IMG/VR virus record: IMGVR_UViG_3300017963_000254
Location: 1-64,000 of that record
From: a virus
Strand: one strand, 5' to 3'
DNA length: 64,000 bases
The notes under the pieces are model-generated. The model worked only from the letters and a program-made list of their open reading frames with translations. It ran no database searches and was not told where the DNA came from. The translations under genes were made by a program, and so were the position numbers. This document shows, in pieces, positions 29,909-39,105 of this stretch. The stretch's first letter is position 1. Every line of letters begins with the position of its first letter.

Positions 29909-31592
29909 CCTCGAAATTCTCAAGGACTACTTCGCCACCTTCGCGACGATGCGTGTGCTCTACGAGCTGCTCTGTCTGAAGAACCCTCAGCACACGTTAG
30001 GGCTGGGCGCCGGCGAGCCCATTCACGTCGTCCCCATCTCTCGCACGGTCGCTCAGGCGAAGCGCGTCGTCTTCGGCGGCCTCTGCAAGAAGCTCAACCT
30101 CGCCGACTGGTTCCGTGGCAAGTTCGTCGAGACGATGGAGGAGGTCCGCTTCAAGGAGAAGGGCGTCTACATCGTCGGCGGCGCGTCACAGGATGCAAGC
30201 GCACTCGGGTTGAACGTAATTTGTGCATTGGTTGATGAATCGAATTTCATGGGAGAAGGCAAAGTCGCTACAGGAAGCGCCAGCGGTGAGGCGTATGATA
30301 AAGCAACAATGATCTACAACGCGCTCGCCCGGCGCGTGAAATCGCGCTACGAGCGACACGGAGTCTCCGGCCTGGTGTTCCTCATCTCGTCGAAGCGCTC
30401 GACGGAGGACTTCACCGAGCGCCATCTGAAGCAGGCGATGAAGGACGACGACCCGACCGTCTTCGCCCGCGACTATGCGACATGGCACGTGCACCCCGAG
30501 CCGTTCGCGGACCAGAAGTGGCACAAGGTGATGGTGTCTCCGAAGAGCGGCAAGAGCAGGCTGCTCGAGGATGGCGAGGAAGTCGAGGAAGACGAGAACA
30601 CGATCGTCTTCGAGTATCCCGATGACTATCACGAGGAGTTCATCAACGACACGGACGGCGCGGTCCGCGACTTCGGTGGCATCGCGACCGACTTCGCCGG
30701 CAAGCTGTGGATCACCAGGCGGCAGGCGATCGACGAGATGTTCGATCACGCCAGGCCGCAGTGGTTCGGTACCTCCGAGTGGAGGACCGACAGGATGCTG
30801 CGGTTCAACTGGAAGATGTGCATGGGGGAGAACGTCGACAAGGAGCCGGTGCCGGCCTGTTGTCCTGGCTCGGTCCGCCACGTCCACATCGATCTCTCCA
30901 CGAGCCAGTGCGCGACCGGGTTCTGCATGGGGCATGTGGCCGGCTCGGTTCCGGTGACCCGGCGCGACCCGGAGACGGGCGAGCAGCGCCGCGAGGATGC
31001 GGTGGTGGTCCACATCGACTGCATCCTGCGGATCGTGGCGCCAGACGGCGGCGATGTCGATCACGGCGAGGTGCGCAGCCTGGTCTACAAGCTGATGAAG
31101 GGCGGGGTCCCGATCCGGTCGGTCTCGATGGACCAGTACCTCGCCCCGTCCAACCTCCAGATGTTCAAACGCAAGGGGTTGCGCACCGAGGAGATCGGTG
31201 AGCGGCGCTTCAAGCTCAAGCCCTACATCGCGACCCGGCAGGCGCTCTACGAGGGCCGGGTGGTGGCTCCGGTCTCCGAGAACCTGGCGTCCGAGCTGAA
31301 GGTGCTCGAGCTGCACCCGTCCGGCAAGAAGGTCATCGTCCCCGCGAAGCAGTCGAAGGATCTGGCGGACGCGCTGTGCGGCGTGGTCTACTACATCTCG
31401 GAGCACATGAGGGCCGGCGTCGTCCTCGCGCCGACTCTGGGAACGTCCGGGAGCGCACGGCCGGTCGGTCCTCAATGGAGTTCCGGCGGCCATGTCGACT
31501 GGGGCGACGATGACGATTACGGTTACGATCCTCCGCTCACGTCCGATGGCTCTGGTGATGGGGGGTTCTCGTCGTGGATCATCCTCGGCTGA
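29868..31592 (+). CDS. terL: terminase large subunit, C-terminal part (out of frame with the N-part)
   Basis: The frame opens at GTG 29868, but terminase sequence proper begins at AAG 29922 (KDYFATFATMRV). It includes VVFGGL, a Walker B-like NVICALVDES, LISSKRST (coupling motif) and the nuclease part with HVHIDLS (first Asp), IDCILRI and DALCGVVYYI. This matches phage TerL proteins that translocate and cut DNA at the portal. A start near 29868 would not give an intact ATPase, so function requires the frame break at 29906-29921 to be bypassed, or the break is a mutation or sequence error. Confidence 0.78.
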   Translation: MFFRRTPEPSDGADLEILKDYFATFATMRVLYELLCLKNPQHTLGLGAGEPIHVVPISRTVAQAKRVVFGGLCKKLNLADWFRGKFVETMEEVRFKEKGVYIVGGASQDASALGLNVICALVDESNFMGEGKVATGSASGEAYDKATMIYNALARRVKSRYERHGVSGLVFLISSKRSTEDFTERHLKQAMKDDDPTVFARDYATWHVHPEPFADQKWHKVMVSPKSGKSRLLEDGEEVEEDENTIVFEYPDDYHEEFINDTDGAVRDFGGIATDFAGKLWITRRQAIDEMFDHARPQWFGTSEWRTDRMLRFNWKMCMGENVDKEPVPACCPGSVRHVHIDLSTSQCATGFCMGHVAGSVPVTRRDPETGEQRREDAVVVHIDCILRIVAPDGGDVDHGEVRSLVYKLMKGGVPIRSVSMDQYLAPSNLQMFKRKGLRTEEIGERRFKLKPYIATRQALYEGRVVAPVSENLASELKVLELHPSGKKVIVPAKQSKDLADALCGVVYYISEHMRAGVVLAPTLGTSGSARPVGPQWSSGGHVDWGDDDDYGYDPPLTSDGSGDGGFSSWIILG

Positions 31593-31864
31593 GTCGTAGG
31601 CCGCTCAAGACCTTGAGCGAGATCGCAACGACCCGCGAGCCCCACAAGGCCGACCGTCTGACCAACCGGATGCGGCGGCTCTCGGACAAGTTCGCGTCCC
31701 GCCGGTTCAACCGGGCCGGCTACAACCGGCAGGAGCGGACGAACTATCACAAGCGGATCCGCCAGTCCCAGGACAAGCGGCGGATGCACCCAGCTGACGC
31801 CTCCGGCAAGAAGCGCGTCGCGCCCGAGAAGCGCGCCGGCGCGGGCAGGCTCCGCCGTCGATGA
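31574..31864 (+). CDS. small basic protein with RRPLKTL motif (96 aa)
   Basis: It starts at GTG 31574 inside the terminase end. The sequence is extremely Arg/Lys-rich and contains SRRPLKTLSEI, a peptide that recurs as TRRPLKTLDEA (gene at 40990) and DRRPLKTLRS (end of the gene at 48493). LSE followed by I could be an L-x-E cleavage site. It is likely a DNA-binding or head-associated protein. Confidence 0.55.
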   Translation: MDHPRLSRRPLKTLSEIATTREPHKADRLTNRMRRLSDKFASRRFNRAGYNRQERTNYHKRIRQSQDKRRMHPADASGKKRVAPEKRAGAGRLRRR

Positions 31865-32115
31865 GATGCCCTCGCTGCACGCACCACGGCTCGAAGGTCA
31901 CCAAGACTACGCGTCCAATCGACGAGGGCTCGTTCGAGTTCGGTAACCTGAAGAAGCGCGAGCGCAAGTGTGGTGAGTGCAACGGCCGGTTCTTCACCTA
32001 CGAGATCCACGAGGATGCGTTTCGTAGAATGCTCACCCTTACCGAGGGTAAACCTGTCCGCCGGTCGCTCCGAACGGGGGGCAAGAAGCCGAGCTATCGA
32101 GCGTCGCACCTGTAG
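31861..32115 (+). CDS. NrdR-like zinc-ribbon protein lacking the ATP-cone (84 aa)
   Basis: MRCPRC at the N-terminus, a linker with arginines and RKCGECNGRFFTYE match the NrdR zinc ribbon (CPxC...RRRxC..C..RFTTYE). The ATP-cone domain that NrdR uses to sense dATP is missing: the protein ends about 30 residues later. NrdR represses ribonucleotide reductase genes, and this phage carries a class II reductase. A short NrdR-like protein might bind the same operators, but without the regulatory domain; this is inference. ATG overlaps the previous stop. Confidence 0.6.
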   Translation: MRCPRCTHHGSKVTKTTRPIDEGSFEFGNLKKRERKCGECNGRFFTYEIHEDAFRRMLTLTEGKPVRRSLRTGGKKPSYRASHL

Positions 32116-32122
32116 GGACAGC

Positions 32123-35100
32123 ATGAACTGGGCAACCCTGATCGAAGCCGACTGCGACAAGGACATCAAGATCAAGGATCCGACGCCGAAGCCGGAGGTC
32201 CAGGCGTCTCCGGTCATCCTGGCGCGTGTCTCGACCACGATCATCAGCCGTCGCAAGGGTCTGGACGCCCAGCTGGCAAAGATGGCCAAGAAGAAGGCCA
32301 AGGCCGGCAAGGCGAAGACTGACAAGGCCAAGCACAAGGCCGACGTCGCGGTTGCGTGCGACGAGCTGCGCGTGAAGGCGCGCGCGGCCGACCTGGAGCT
32401 GGCGCTCAACAGGTGGAAGAACCTCGAGCCGATGGCCAAGAGCAACCTGGAGAAGTACCAAGGCCAGCGCGCGAACCTGGCTGCCAAGGGCAAGGATACC
32501 TCCAAGGTCGACGAGACCATCGCGAGCATCGAGGCGTGGCTCCACTTCGGCGGCAAGCAGTCCGGCGCCGGCCAGGAGCACCTTGGCGGCTACAGCGATG
32601 AGAACTTCAAGCCCCCGCCGCTGGACAACGTCTCCTACGACTTCGGCAAGAACAAGGTGTTCGGGCCGAGCGGCGAGGAGTTCGATGTCGTCGCGCACGT
32701 CGCGGCCGAGAAGGAGAAGGCGGCGACCGCTACGGCAACGGCCGTGCTCGAGCCGCCGCCAGAGCCCAAGCCGGCGGAGCCGGTGGCGAAATCGGTGGAT
32801 GCCCTGACGGCCTCCGAGCTGGCCGCGCTCAAGACCGATCTCAAGGCCGCCTACCTTGATGGTGTGAGCAAGGGAACCCTCAACCCGTTGCCGCACGATG
32901 TGTTCAAGAAGGCCGGTGTCGCTACACCCGTGGTCGGCTGGATGCTTCCGTCATCGAGCGAGACCGCCTCCAATCAGCTATGGACGTCCATCAAGGACGA
33001 GGTCGCGGTTTCCTCGCTCGACGATCTCGATATGGAGGAGGCGACGAAGCTGGTCTCGACGGCAATGAAGATCGTGTCGGACCAGATGAAGCTGGACGTG
33101 GCGGCCAGTAGCGCTTTCAAGAAGGTCACCGCCGTCAAGGCCATGCGGACCGCCAGCGCTGGCGTGATCGGCAAAGTTCTCGGCCTGAAGCCAGCGCTGG
33201 CGTTCATCGATCAGGCGCGTGACAAGTGGTACTCGGTACCGAAGCCGCTGCACGCCTACACGCCGAGCAAGCAATCTCAGATCAAAGGCATCGCGAAGTC
33301 GCTGGCGATTGAGTCCGCGTTTGCCGATCTCGGTCACGGGCCACTGGCGAGCAAGATAAAGGACAAGGCATCTACGGAGGGGCTGGGTCTATCGGCGGTA
33401 GCGGCTAGTGAGCTATCCATGGACGCTGTGGTGTCCTACACCAACCTCGGCCTCGAGCAGCTCAACGCGGATCAGAAACAGGCCGTGATGGCGGTAGCCA
33501 AGAAGGCCGTCGACTCCGGCAAGAGCGTTCACGATGCGCTCAAGGCTGCCGGGATCGTCCACCTCAACAAGTCCGGGATGAAGCAGCTCCAGGACGAGGT
33601 GGGAGCGAAGCCTGACGAGGCCGGCTTCCTGAAGGAGATCGAGGACGCGCTGGATTCGATCGCGCCGGGCGATGTGATTCCGCTCGAGCCGGCCGCCATC
33701 ATCTCGCACATCGACCAGTTCTGGGGGATGCCGTTCATCGGGTTGATGAGCAAGTACCACATCGAGAAGGTCAAGGGCACGAAGCTCGAGAACGACGTGA
33801 AGGCCAAGGCTCTCTACGTCGTGCTCAAGCGGTGGAATCCCGAGAAGCTCATCCAGTTCGTTCACGACGAGTGGGACTTCGCGTTTGGCGATAAGGAGAC
33901 CGCGCCTGGCGAGGGGTACGCGCTTCACTACGTGGATGGCGTCTTCACCATGAACACTCCATCCGTCGTCAAGCTCGGCGGATGGCCGGAGGCGATCAAA
34001 GAGATCACGAAGAAGCACCATCAGGAGTGGTTGGCCGAGAAAGCCTGGCCGCCGTGGAGCGCGAAGTGGGACAAGGATCACCCCACGGCTCCTACCCAGG
34101 ATGACATCGACAACTTCGCCGATTGGGTCATCGCAGACCCGGAGTTCATACCGCCCGGTGTTATTCCCAGTGGTAGCGCACTGCACAACGCGGTGATCAA
34201 GTGGGCCGAGGATCATCTTGGTGGTGACATGGGTCCCATCACGGATGCGATCCACAAGAAGTCTGAGACTGCGCCGATCGATATTAGCTCGGATGAGGAA
34301 CTTGGCGCGGCCAGCATCTCGATCAACGCGACGGAGACCGGCGACACCGAGCCGAAGCCGTTGCCGCAGAAGCCCGCACTACCGACCGTCTCGGGCAAGA
34401 CGAAGGTCACGAAGATCTCCAAGCCGCACCACCTGACCGGCGAGCAGAAGAAGCTCCTCGACGGATTGGTATCGGTGGCCATCGGCGGAGGTCTGCCGTT
34501 CACGAAGACCGGCGCGCTCAAGACCCAGCTGGGCTCAGTTGCCGGCGGCATCGCCAAGCAGTTCAAGGATGCCCATCTTGCGGCCGGCACCAAGCTCACG
34601 ATCGGCAAGCCGCTCGTGCAGGCGGCGCTCGAGAAGGCGCTTGTCGGGATCAAGCACTCCGACTGGCTGGCATATGAGACCTACAAGGCGCTGTCGGCCG
34701 AGGTCATCTCGAGTGCGCTGACCAATTCTCAGCTCGCGGCCCTCGGAGATCTGGTCAACGAGTGCTTCACCCATGAGACCTATCAGAAGAAGGAGGGTGG
34801 CGGCTACTACGGCGGTCCGTTCAAGAACAAGAAGCAGAAGCAGCTCTTCAACGAGCTGATCTCCAAGTGCGAGGCGGTCGCGGCGGCCCCGACTGTGCCG
34901 GAGCAGGTGACAGGGCCGGCCGGAGCCGCCTACGGCGGGTCGATGTCCGTGGCCGAGCTGTTCGGCATGAGCAAGCCGGACTTGGACGAGTTCGCCAGCC
35001 TGGGGCTGGTCTCCGGGATGACGACGGCTCCTCCGATCGACAGCTCGTGGACCAGCTCGAGTAGTGATCTCGATGACAGCGGCGGTTCCCAGGGGAGCAC

Positions 35101-38100
35101 CAAGAAGTTCCTGTCGGCCGCACTCGACGGCAAGAAGCACACCGGAGCTGGCGCCGCGCCGGCTCAGTTCCTCTTCAAGCACGACGGTTACCGAGCGCTC
35201 GGCGAGGCGGCTGCCAACCGGGTCCAGTCGCTTCTCGGTCTGGGAGGCGTCGGCACGAACAGCTACGTCATGTCGCGAGGCGGCAAGACCGGCTTCGTGC
35301 AGTTCTTCCGCGTCACCAAGAACCTGCGGCACAAGTACGGTCACGGCGGTAAGCCGTGGCTGGGTCTTCCGGGGAGCGGCAAGGCCAACCCGCCCGAGGA
35401 TGAGCGGAAGCGCCTGGCGCAGGGCCTTCAGCTGGCTCTCGTGGGCAACTGGCTGATCGACGACAAGGACGATCACGGCGGCAACTTCGTGTTCGACGAG
35501 TCCGATCAGATCACCGGGATCGACCACGGGCAGTGCTGCAAGTTCTTCGACTCGGGCGGTACTCTGCTCTCCCACTGGGACTGGTCTACCGGCAAGATCG
35601 CCAACAAGGATGGCAAGGCCACGCTCGAGGCCAACAAGGGGTGGCCGAAGCGGATGCTCTACGACTGGGCGGCCGGCGCTGACCTGGGTCCCGACCAGAC
35701 CGCGATCCCTCTCCTGGCGCTGACAGACCCGGCGTTCGAGAAGATGATCCAGCGCGCCGAGGGCATTCCCGACGACGTCTACGACAAGATGTGGCGTCCA
35801 TATGCCGAGGGAGCCGTGTCGGCCGCGCAACGGGACGGTGAGCAGCGGCTCTCGCGATACTCCCACAACCCGAAGGACAGGACGGTCGAAGGCTTCCTCG
35901 ACGGGATGCAGAAGCGGCGCAAGTCGATCCGCAAGCAGGTCGCTGAGCTGTACTCGATGCTGGCGAAGAAGCGCGCACAGGCGCTCGCCGCGCACGGGGA
36001 CACGAGACCCCTGGCCGAGATCGAGGCCGACGTCCGCGAGCAGCTCGGCTTAGACAAGTTCGCGGCCGGAGCGGTTACCGACAAGCAAGCGGCCAAGATG
36101 TCGCCGCTGGCCGACGAGATCCAGGGCAGCGCTGACGCGCCCGGATGGGACGAGTCGAAGCTGCCCGAGTCATCTCACGTGCCGACGGCGGAGACGATCG
36201 CCGAGTGGGGCGTGAAGGGCTACGACATGGCCGTGGGCGGTGATGCCATCAAGGACGGTCGTGTCACGTTCCGACAGGTTGGCGAGATCCCGATGGTGGA
36301 CTTCCGGCTGGACAACCAGGCTCGCGCGGCGTTGCAGTCCCGTCTGCCCGGGTATTCGGGTGGGTCCACTGCGCCGCCCAAGCCGGCAGAGCCGTACTTG
36401 CCGCCGTTCACGCCTCCACCCAAGCCTACGTTCAACCAGTCGAACGAGTCTCTGGGAATGCAAGCGCTGACCGGTGGCGATCCAGGCGGCATGACCGGGC
36501 TCGCCAAGGGCGGCGTCACCGGAGATAACTGGACGAAGGTCGAGAAGTACGTCAGCAAGCACTACCTGCTGGATGGCGGGCCGGTCAAGCAGCCGAAGGG
36601 TTCGGTCTACTGGCTGAAGGGGCTGAAGGCCAGCCGCGATATGAAGCTGAGCGCGGATCCGGTAGTTGCGGCGGCCGGAGCGCACTACGAGAAGGAGCTG
36701 CTGAAGTTCGGCGAGGAGGGCGGCGAGGACGGGTTCGTGTTCAAGGCCAAGGACGATGTGCCAGAGGCCGATCGTACGATCACGCCGTTCAAGCTGACGC
36801 CGGAGCTGAAGAAGCTCCAAGACGCGGCGAAGGCAGATGTCGAGGCAGCGCACGCGAAGTCTGTCGAGGAGGCTAAGGCGGCGCACGAGAAGGAGGTGGA
36901 GGGGATCAAGGACAAGCACGCCGCAGCGATGGTCGTGTGGCAGGAGAAGTATGACGCCTGGAGCAGTGGGGGAGAGGCGGCAAGCGTCATCAAGGACGCC
37001 GTCAAGTACCCTCGGCCCCAGCAGCCGATCGGCGCGAAGCAGGAATCTGCCGGCGGTAAGGCTGGAGGAGGCTCGAAGTGGGACGGGTCGTGGGGCAACG
37101 CCTGGTACGCCGGAGGATCCGCTTACGAGATCGATCTGACGGATGCTGTAACACAGCTGGGCGGAGTCGCGACGGGCGAGAAGGATAGCCGTTTCGTGAT
37201 TCGCTACAACACCGGAAAGACGGCGGACGTCGATCCTAAGTCGGTGTCACAGAGCACAGCCGGGCTGCCCACCTTCTCCGGTAAGACCACCATTCAGTTC
37301 CCAAAGGGGTCGAACAAGGAGCAGATGCGCGCCATGATGAAGCGCGCGTTCGAGGTATTGGGCATCGACGCGCGGCCGGCCTCGGAAGAGGACCACGAGC
37401 TGAACTATGTGCGCAAGATGGCCTGGCTCCTCGGTATCGAGGGCGCGCACGGGACGGCGGTGAGCGGCGGCGCGGATGCTCGGTGGCACAAGGTCGAGCC
37501 GGCCGGTGGCACCCGCAGGGAGCGCATCGACTTCTGGATCGGCAAGCTCAAGAAGAAGGTCGGCTACGATCCGCGATATGCTCCGCAGCTGGCGAAGAAC
37601 GGGACACCCAAGACGGTACCGGGCAGCCACGGCAAGGTGATGATGCAGGGAGACGGCAAGGTGCCGAATCCCGCGTGGCGTCCACAGGCCAAGCGTGTTG
37701 CGAATCGCGTCGCCCACCGGCGGTTCGATTACACCGACGAGGCAATGATCCACCAGCTCTCGCTGGCCGATCCGCATGTTCCGGTGCAGCAGTCGAGCGA
37801 CCGGCTCGGCAAGATCCTCCAGGGCACGATGATGTCGTCGGCCGAGCGCACGGCGAACGGTATTCTGACGCCGTCCGGTGGTACAGAAGGCTCGGCCAGC
37901 GCCGACGCGGCGACTGGTGGAGGGCTTTCGGTGTTCCTCTACAACCGAAAGGTCAGTACTCACCACGTCATGGGCACAATGGGCAGAGTGGAGACGCGGA
38001 TGGTGTTCCACCCGTCCATTCACCTGTACACGAACACCTACGCCGTGCCCGGCGATTCCTACGGCTCGAAGGTCTCCAAGAGCTGGACCGAAAAACGGCA

Positions 38101-38383
38101 CAGGTCGCTGGACGAGGAGCGGCTGCTCACGGAGATTCGTCAGCACTCGTCTGGTTCTGCCGAGACGATGGCGATGGACCAGATCGACATCTTCCACCAC
38201 GTCCTGTTCTACAAGCTGGCCGAGCCGAAGCGCTCGAATACGATCAAGAAGCTCAAGAAGGCCGGCATCGACACGATCGGTATGCCTCCCCGTCCGGTGG
38301 AAGAGGTCATCGTCTCCCAGTTCAGCGAGAGCGACATGAAGGCCGTGCTGAAGGCGAGCGCCAAGAGCAAGGAGTGGAGCTGA
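32123..38383 (+). CDS. giant 2086-residue protein with PI3/4-kinase-like core and presequence-like N-terminus
   Basis: The start ATG 32123 follows a GTAGGGA sequence. The N-terminus MNWATLIEADCDK contains LIE followed by A, like the cleavage site of T4 capsid-targeting presequences. Residues 30-200 are Lys-rich and coiled-coil-like; Pro-rich linkers separate several helical domains. Around 992-1230 is a kinase-like domain: FLFKHDGYRALGEAAANRVQ (N-lobe Lys), DKDDHGGNFVF (1114-1124) and GIDHG (1132-1136), which matches the D-x-H-x-x-N and I-D-x-G catalytic loops of PI3/PI4-kinase and HipA-type folds. The C-terminal 450 residues are unassigned. It directly follows the terminase and could be a head protein injected with DNA. 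No portal signature was seen. Confidence 0.7.
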   Translation: MNWATLIEADCDKDIKIKDPTPKPEVQASPVILARVSTTIISRRKGLDAQLAKMAKKKAKAGKAKTDKAKHKADVAVACDELRVKARAADLELALNRWKNLEPMAKSNLEKYQGQRANLAAKGKDTSKVDETIASIEAWLHFGGKQSGAGQEHLGGYSDENFKPPPLDNVSYDFGKNKVFGPSGEEFDVVAHVAAEKEKAATATATAVLEPPPEPKPAEPVAKSVDALTASELAALKTDLKAAYLDGVSKGTLNPLPHDVFKKAGVATPVVGWMLPSSSETASNQLWTSIKDEVAVSSLDDLDMEEATKLVSTAMKIVSDQMKLDVAASSAFKKVTAVKAMRTASAGVIGKVLGLKPALAFIDQARDKWYSVPKPLHAYTPSKQSQIKGIAKSLAIESAFADLGHGPLASKIKDKASTEGLGLSAVAASELSMDAVVSYTNLGLEQLNADQKQAVMAVAKKAVDSGKSVHDALKAAGIVHLNKSGMKQLQDEVGAKPDEAGFLKEIEDALDSIAPGDVIPLEPAAIISHIDQFWGMPFIGLMSKYHIEKVKGTKLENDVKAKALYVVLKRWNPEKLIQFVHDEWDFAFGDKETAPGEGYALHYVDGVFTMNTPSVVKLGGWPEAIKEITKKHHQEWLAEKAWPPWSAKWDKDHPTAPTQDDIDNFADWVIADPEFIPPGVIPSGSALHNAVIKWAEDHLGGDMGPITDAIHKKSETAPIDISSDEELGAASISINATETGDTEPKPLPQKPALPTVSGKTKVTKISKPHHLTGEQKKLLDGLVSVAIGGGLPFTKTGALKTQLGSVAGGIAKQFKDAHLAAGTKLTIGKPLVQAALEKALVGIKHSDWLAYETYKALSAEVISSALTNSQLAALGDLVNECFTHETYQKKEGGGYYGGPFKNKKQKQLFNELISKCEAVAAAPTVPEQVTGPAGAAYGGSMSVAELFGMSKPDLDEFASLGLVSGMTTAPPIDSSWTSSSSDLDDSGGSQGSTKKFLSAALDGKKHTGAGAAPAQFLFKHDGYRALGEAAANRVQSLLGLGGVGTNSYVMSRGGKTGFVQFFRVTKNLRHKYGHGGKPWLGLPGSGKANPPEDERKRLAQGLQLALVGNWLIDDKDDHGGNFVFDESDQITGIDHGQCCKFFDSGGTLLSHWDWSTGKIANKDGKATLEANKGWPKRMLYDWAAGADLGPDQTAIPLLALTDPAFEKMIQRAEGIPDDVYDKMWRPYAEGAVSAAQRDGEQRLSRYSHNPKDRTVEGFLDGMQKRRKSIRKQVAELYSMLAKKRAQALAAHGDTRPLAEIEADVREQLGLDKFAAGAVTDKQAAKMSPLADEIQGSADAPGWDESKLPESSHVPTAETIAEWGVKGYDMAVGGDAIKDGRVTFRQVGEIPMVDFRLDNQARAALQSRLPGYSGGSTAPPKPAEPYLPPFTPPPKPTFNQSNESLGMQALTGGDPGGMTGLAKGGVTGDNWTKVEKYVSKHYLLDGGPVKQPKGSVYWLKGLKASRDMKLSADPVVAAAGAHYEKELLKFGEEGGEDGFVFKAKDDVPEADRTITPFKLTPELKKLQDAAKADVEAAHAKSVEEAKAAHEKEVEGIKDKHAAAMVVWQEKYDAWSSGGEAASVIKDAVKYPRPQQPIGAKQESAGGKAGGGSKWDGSWGNAWYAGGSAYEIDLTDAVTQLGGVATGEKDSRFVIRYNTGKTADVDPKSVSQSTAGLPTFSGKTTIQFPKGSNKEQMRAMMKRAFEVLGIDARPASEEDHELNYVRKMAWLLGIEGAHGTAVSGGADARWHKVEPAGGTRRERIDFWIGKLKKKVGYDPRYAPQLAKNGTPKTVPGSHGKVMMQGDGKVPNPAWRPQAKRVANRVAHRRFDYTDEAMIHQLSLADPHVPVQQSSDRLGKILQGTMMSSAERTANGILTPSGGTEGSASADAATGGGLSVFLYNRKVSTHHVMGTMGRVETRMVFHPSIHLYTNTYAVPGDSYGSKVSKSWTEKRHRSLDEERLLTEIRQHSSGSAETMAMDQIDIFHHVLFYKLAEPKRSNTIKKLKKAGIDTIGMPPRPVEEVIVSQFSESDMKAVLKASAKSKEWS

Positions 38384-39105
38384 TGGACCTTGCACAGTTC
38401 AAGGCGCAGATCGACAGCGGCAAGTACGGTCTCGTGCGCGAGTTCCCGGAGGTCGGCGCAGAGGAGCTGTTTGGCGAGGTCATGGATGTCATCGTCGGCA
38501 GGTCCAGGCTCGCGGTCATCATCGGCAACGACGAGGAGTCCGGGCCTGGGCCTTTCCGTGTGCGTACTCTTCGTGTCAGCGAGGTCATCTCGCTTGGGCC
38601 GGACAAGGTCACGGTGGTCGAGGATGTGGGCTGGCCGGTGACCGCGTGGCAGTTCGTCAGGCGGAAGCCAGGCGAGGATGCCGTGTGGAACACCAGGCTC
38701 GCGTACTACGACGACTACGAGGACGCAGCCGAATCGCTCGCTACGCAGAAGTTGTCCGAGATGCCGGCTCACCGAGAGTCCGAGCTGCAACGCTTCGATT
38801 ACGTCCAGTGGTCGGTCATCGTCGGCGGCGAGGTGATGCCGGCCGGGGTGCTCCTCCGCCACCCGGACGGTGTCCTTCGCGTCGAGGAGTTCCATGGGCA
38901 CGAGGACGATGCCGACTACTGGAGCAGTCGCTACGAGTTCGTGCCGGAGAACTTCCTCGACGACATCAATCACTCATCAGGCCGAGACGAGGTGTTCTCG
39001 GAGACCAAGGTGGTGCTCGCCAATTCGTTTGCGGATGCGCTGGACAGGGCCAAGTACGCTTTCGCGAAGGAGCACTACGAGCAGACAGGAAGGAGCCTCT
39101 TCTGA
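38383..39105 (+). CDS. hypothetical protein, 240 aa
   Basis: The start shares one base with the previous stop (TGATG). The protein is acidic and strand-rich (LAVIIGNDEESG, VTVVEDVGWPVTAW), possibly a small beta-barrel domain followed by helices. The family is not recognised. Context is the structural module. Confidence 0.6.
   Translation: MDLAQFKAQIDSGKYGLVREFPEVGAEELFGEVMDVIVGRSRLAVIIGNDEESGPGPFRVRTLRVSEVISLGPDKVTVVEDVGWPVTAWQFVRRKPGEDAVWNTRLAYYDDYEDAAESLATQKLSEMPAHRESELQRFDYVQWSVIVGGEVMPAGVLLRHPDGVLRVEEFHGHEDDADYWSSRYEFVPENFLDDINHSSGRDEVFSETKVVLANSFADALDRAKYAFAKEHYEQTGRSLF

Noticed and set aside
29900-29927. Programmed +1 frameshift at GGC-TGA-C as in prfB
   Set aside because: The UGA-C context is similar, but the product would have DLEIL inserted between the Walker A glycine and lysine; deletion or bypass of 16 nt gives the better terminase alignment.
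31970-32122. Upstream extension of the giant protein to 31970
   Set aside because: It would overlap the NrdR-like gene in another frame; ATG 32123 begins the presequence-like start.
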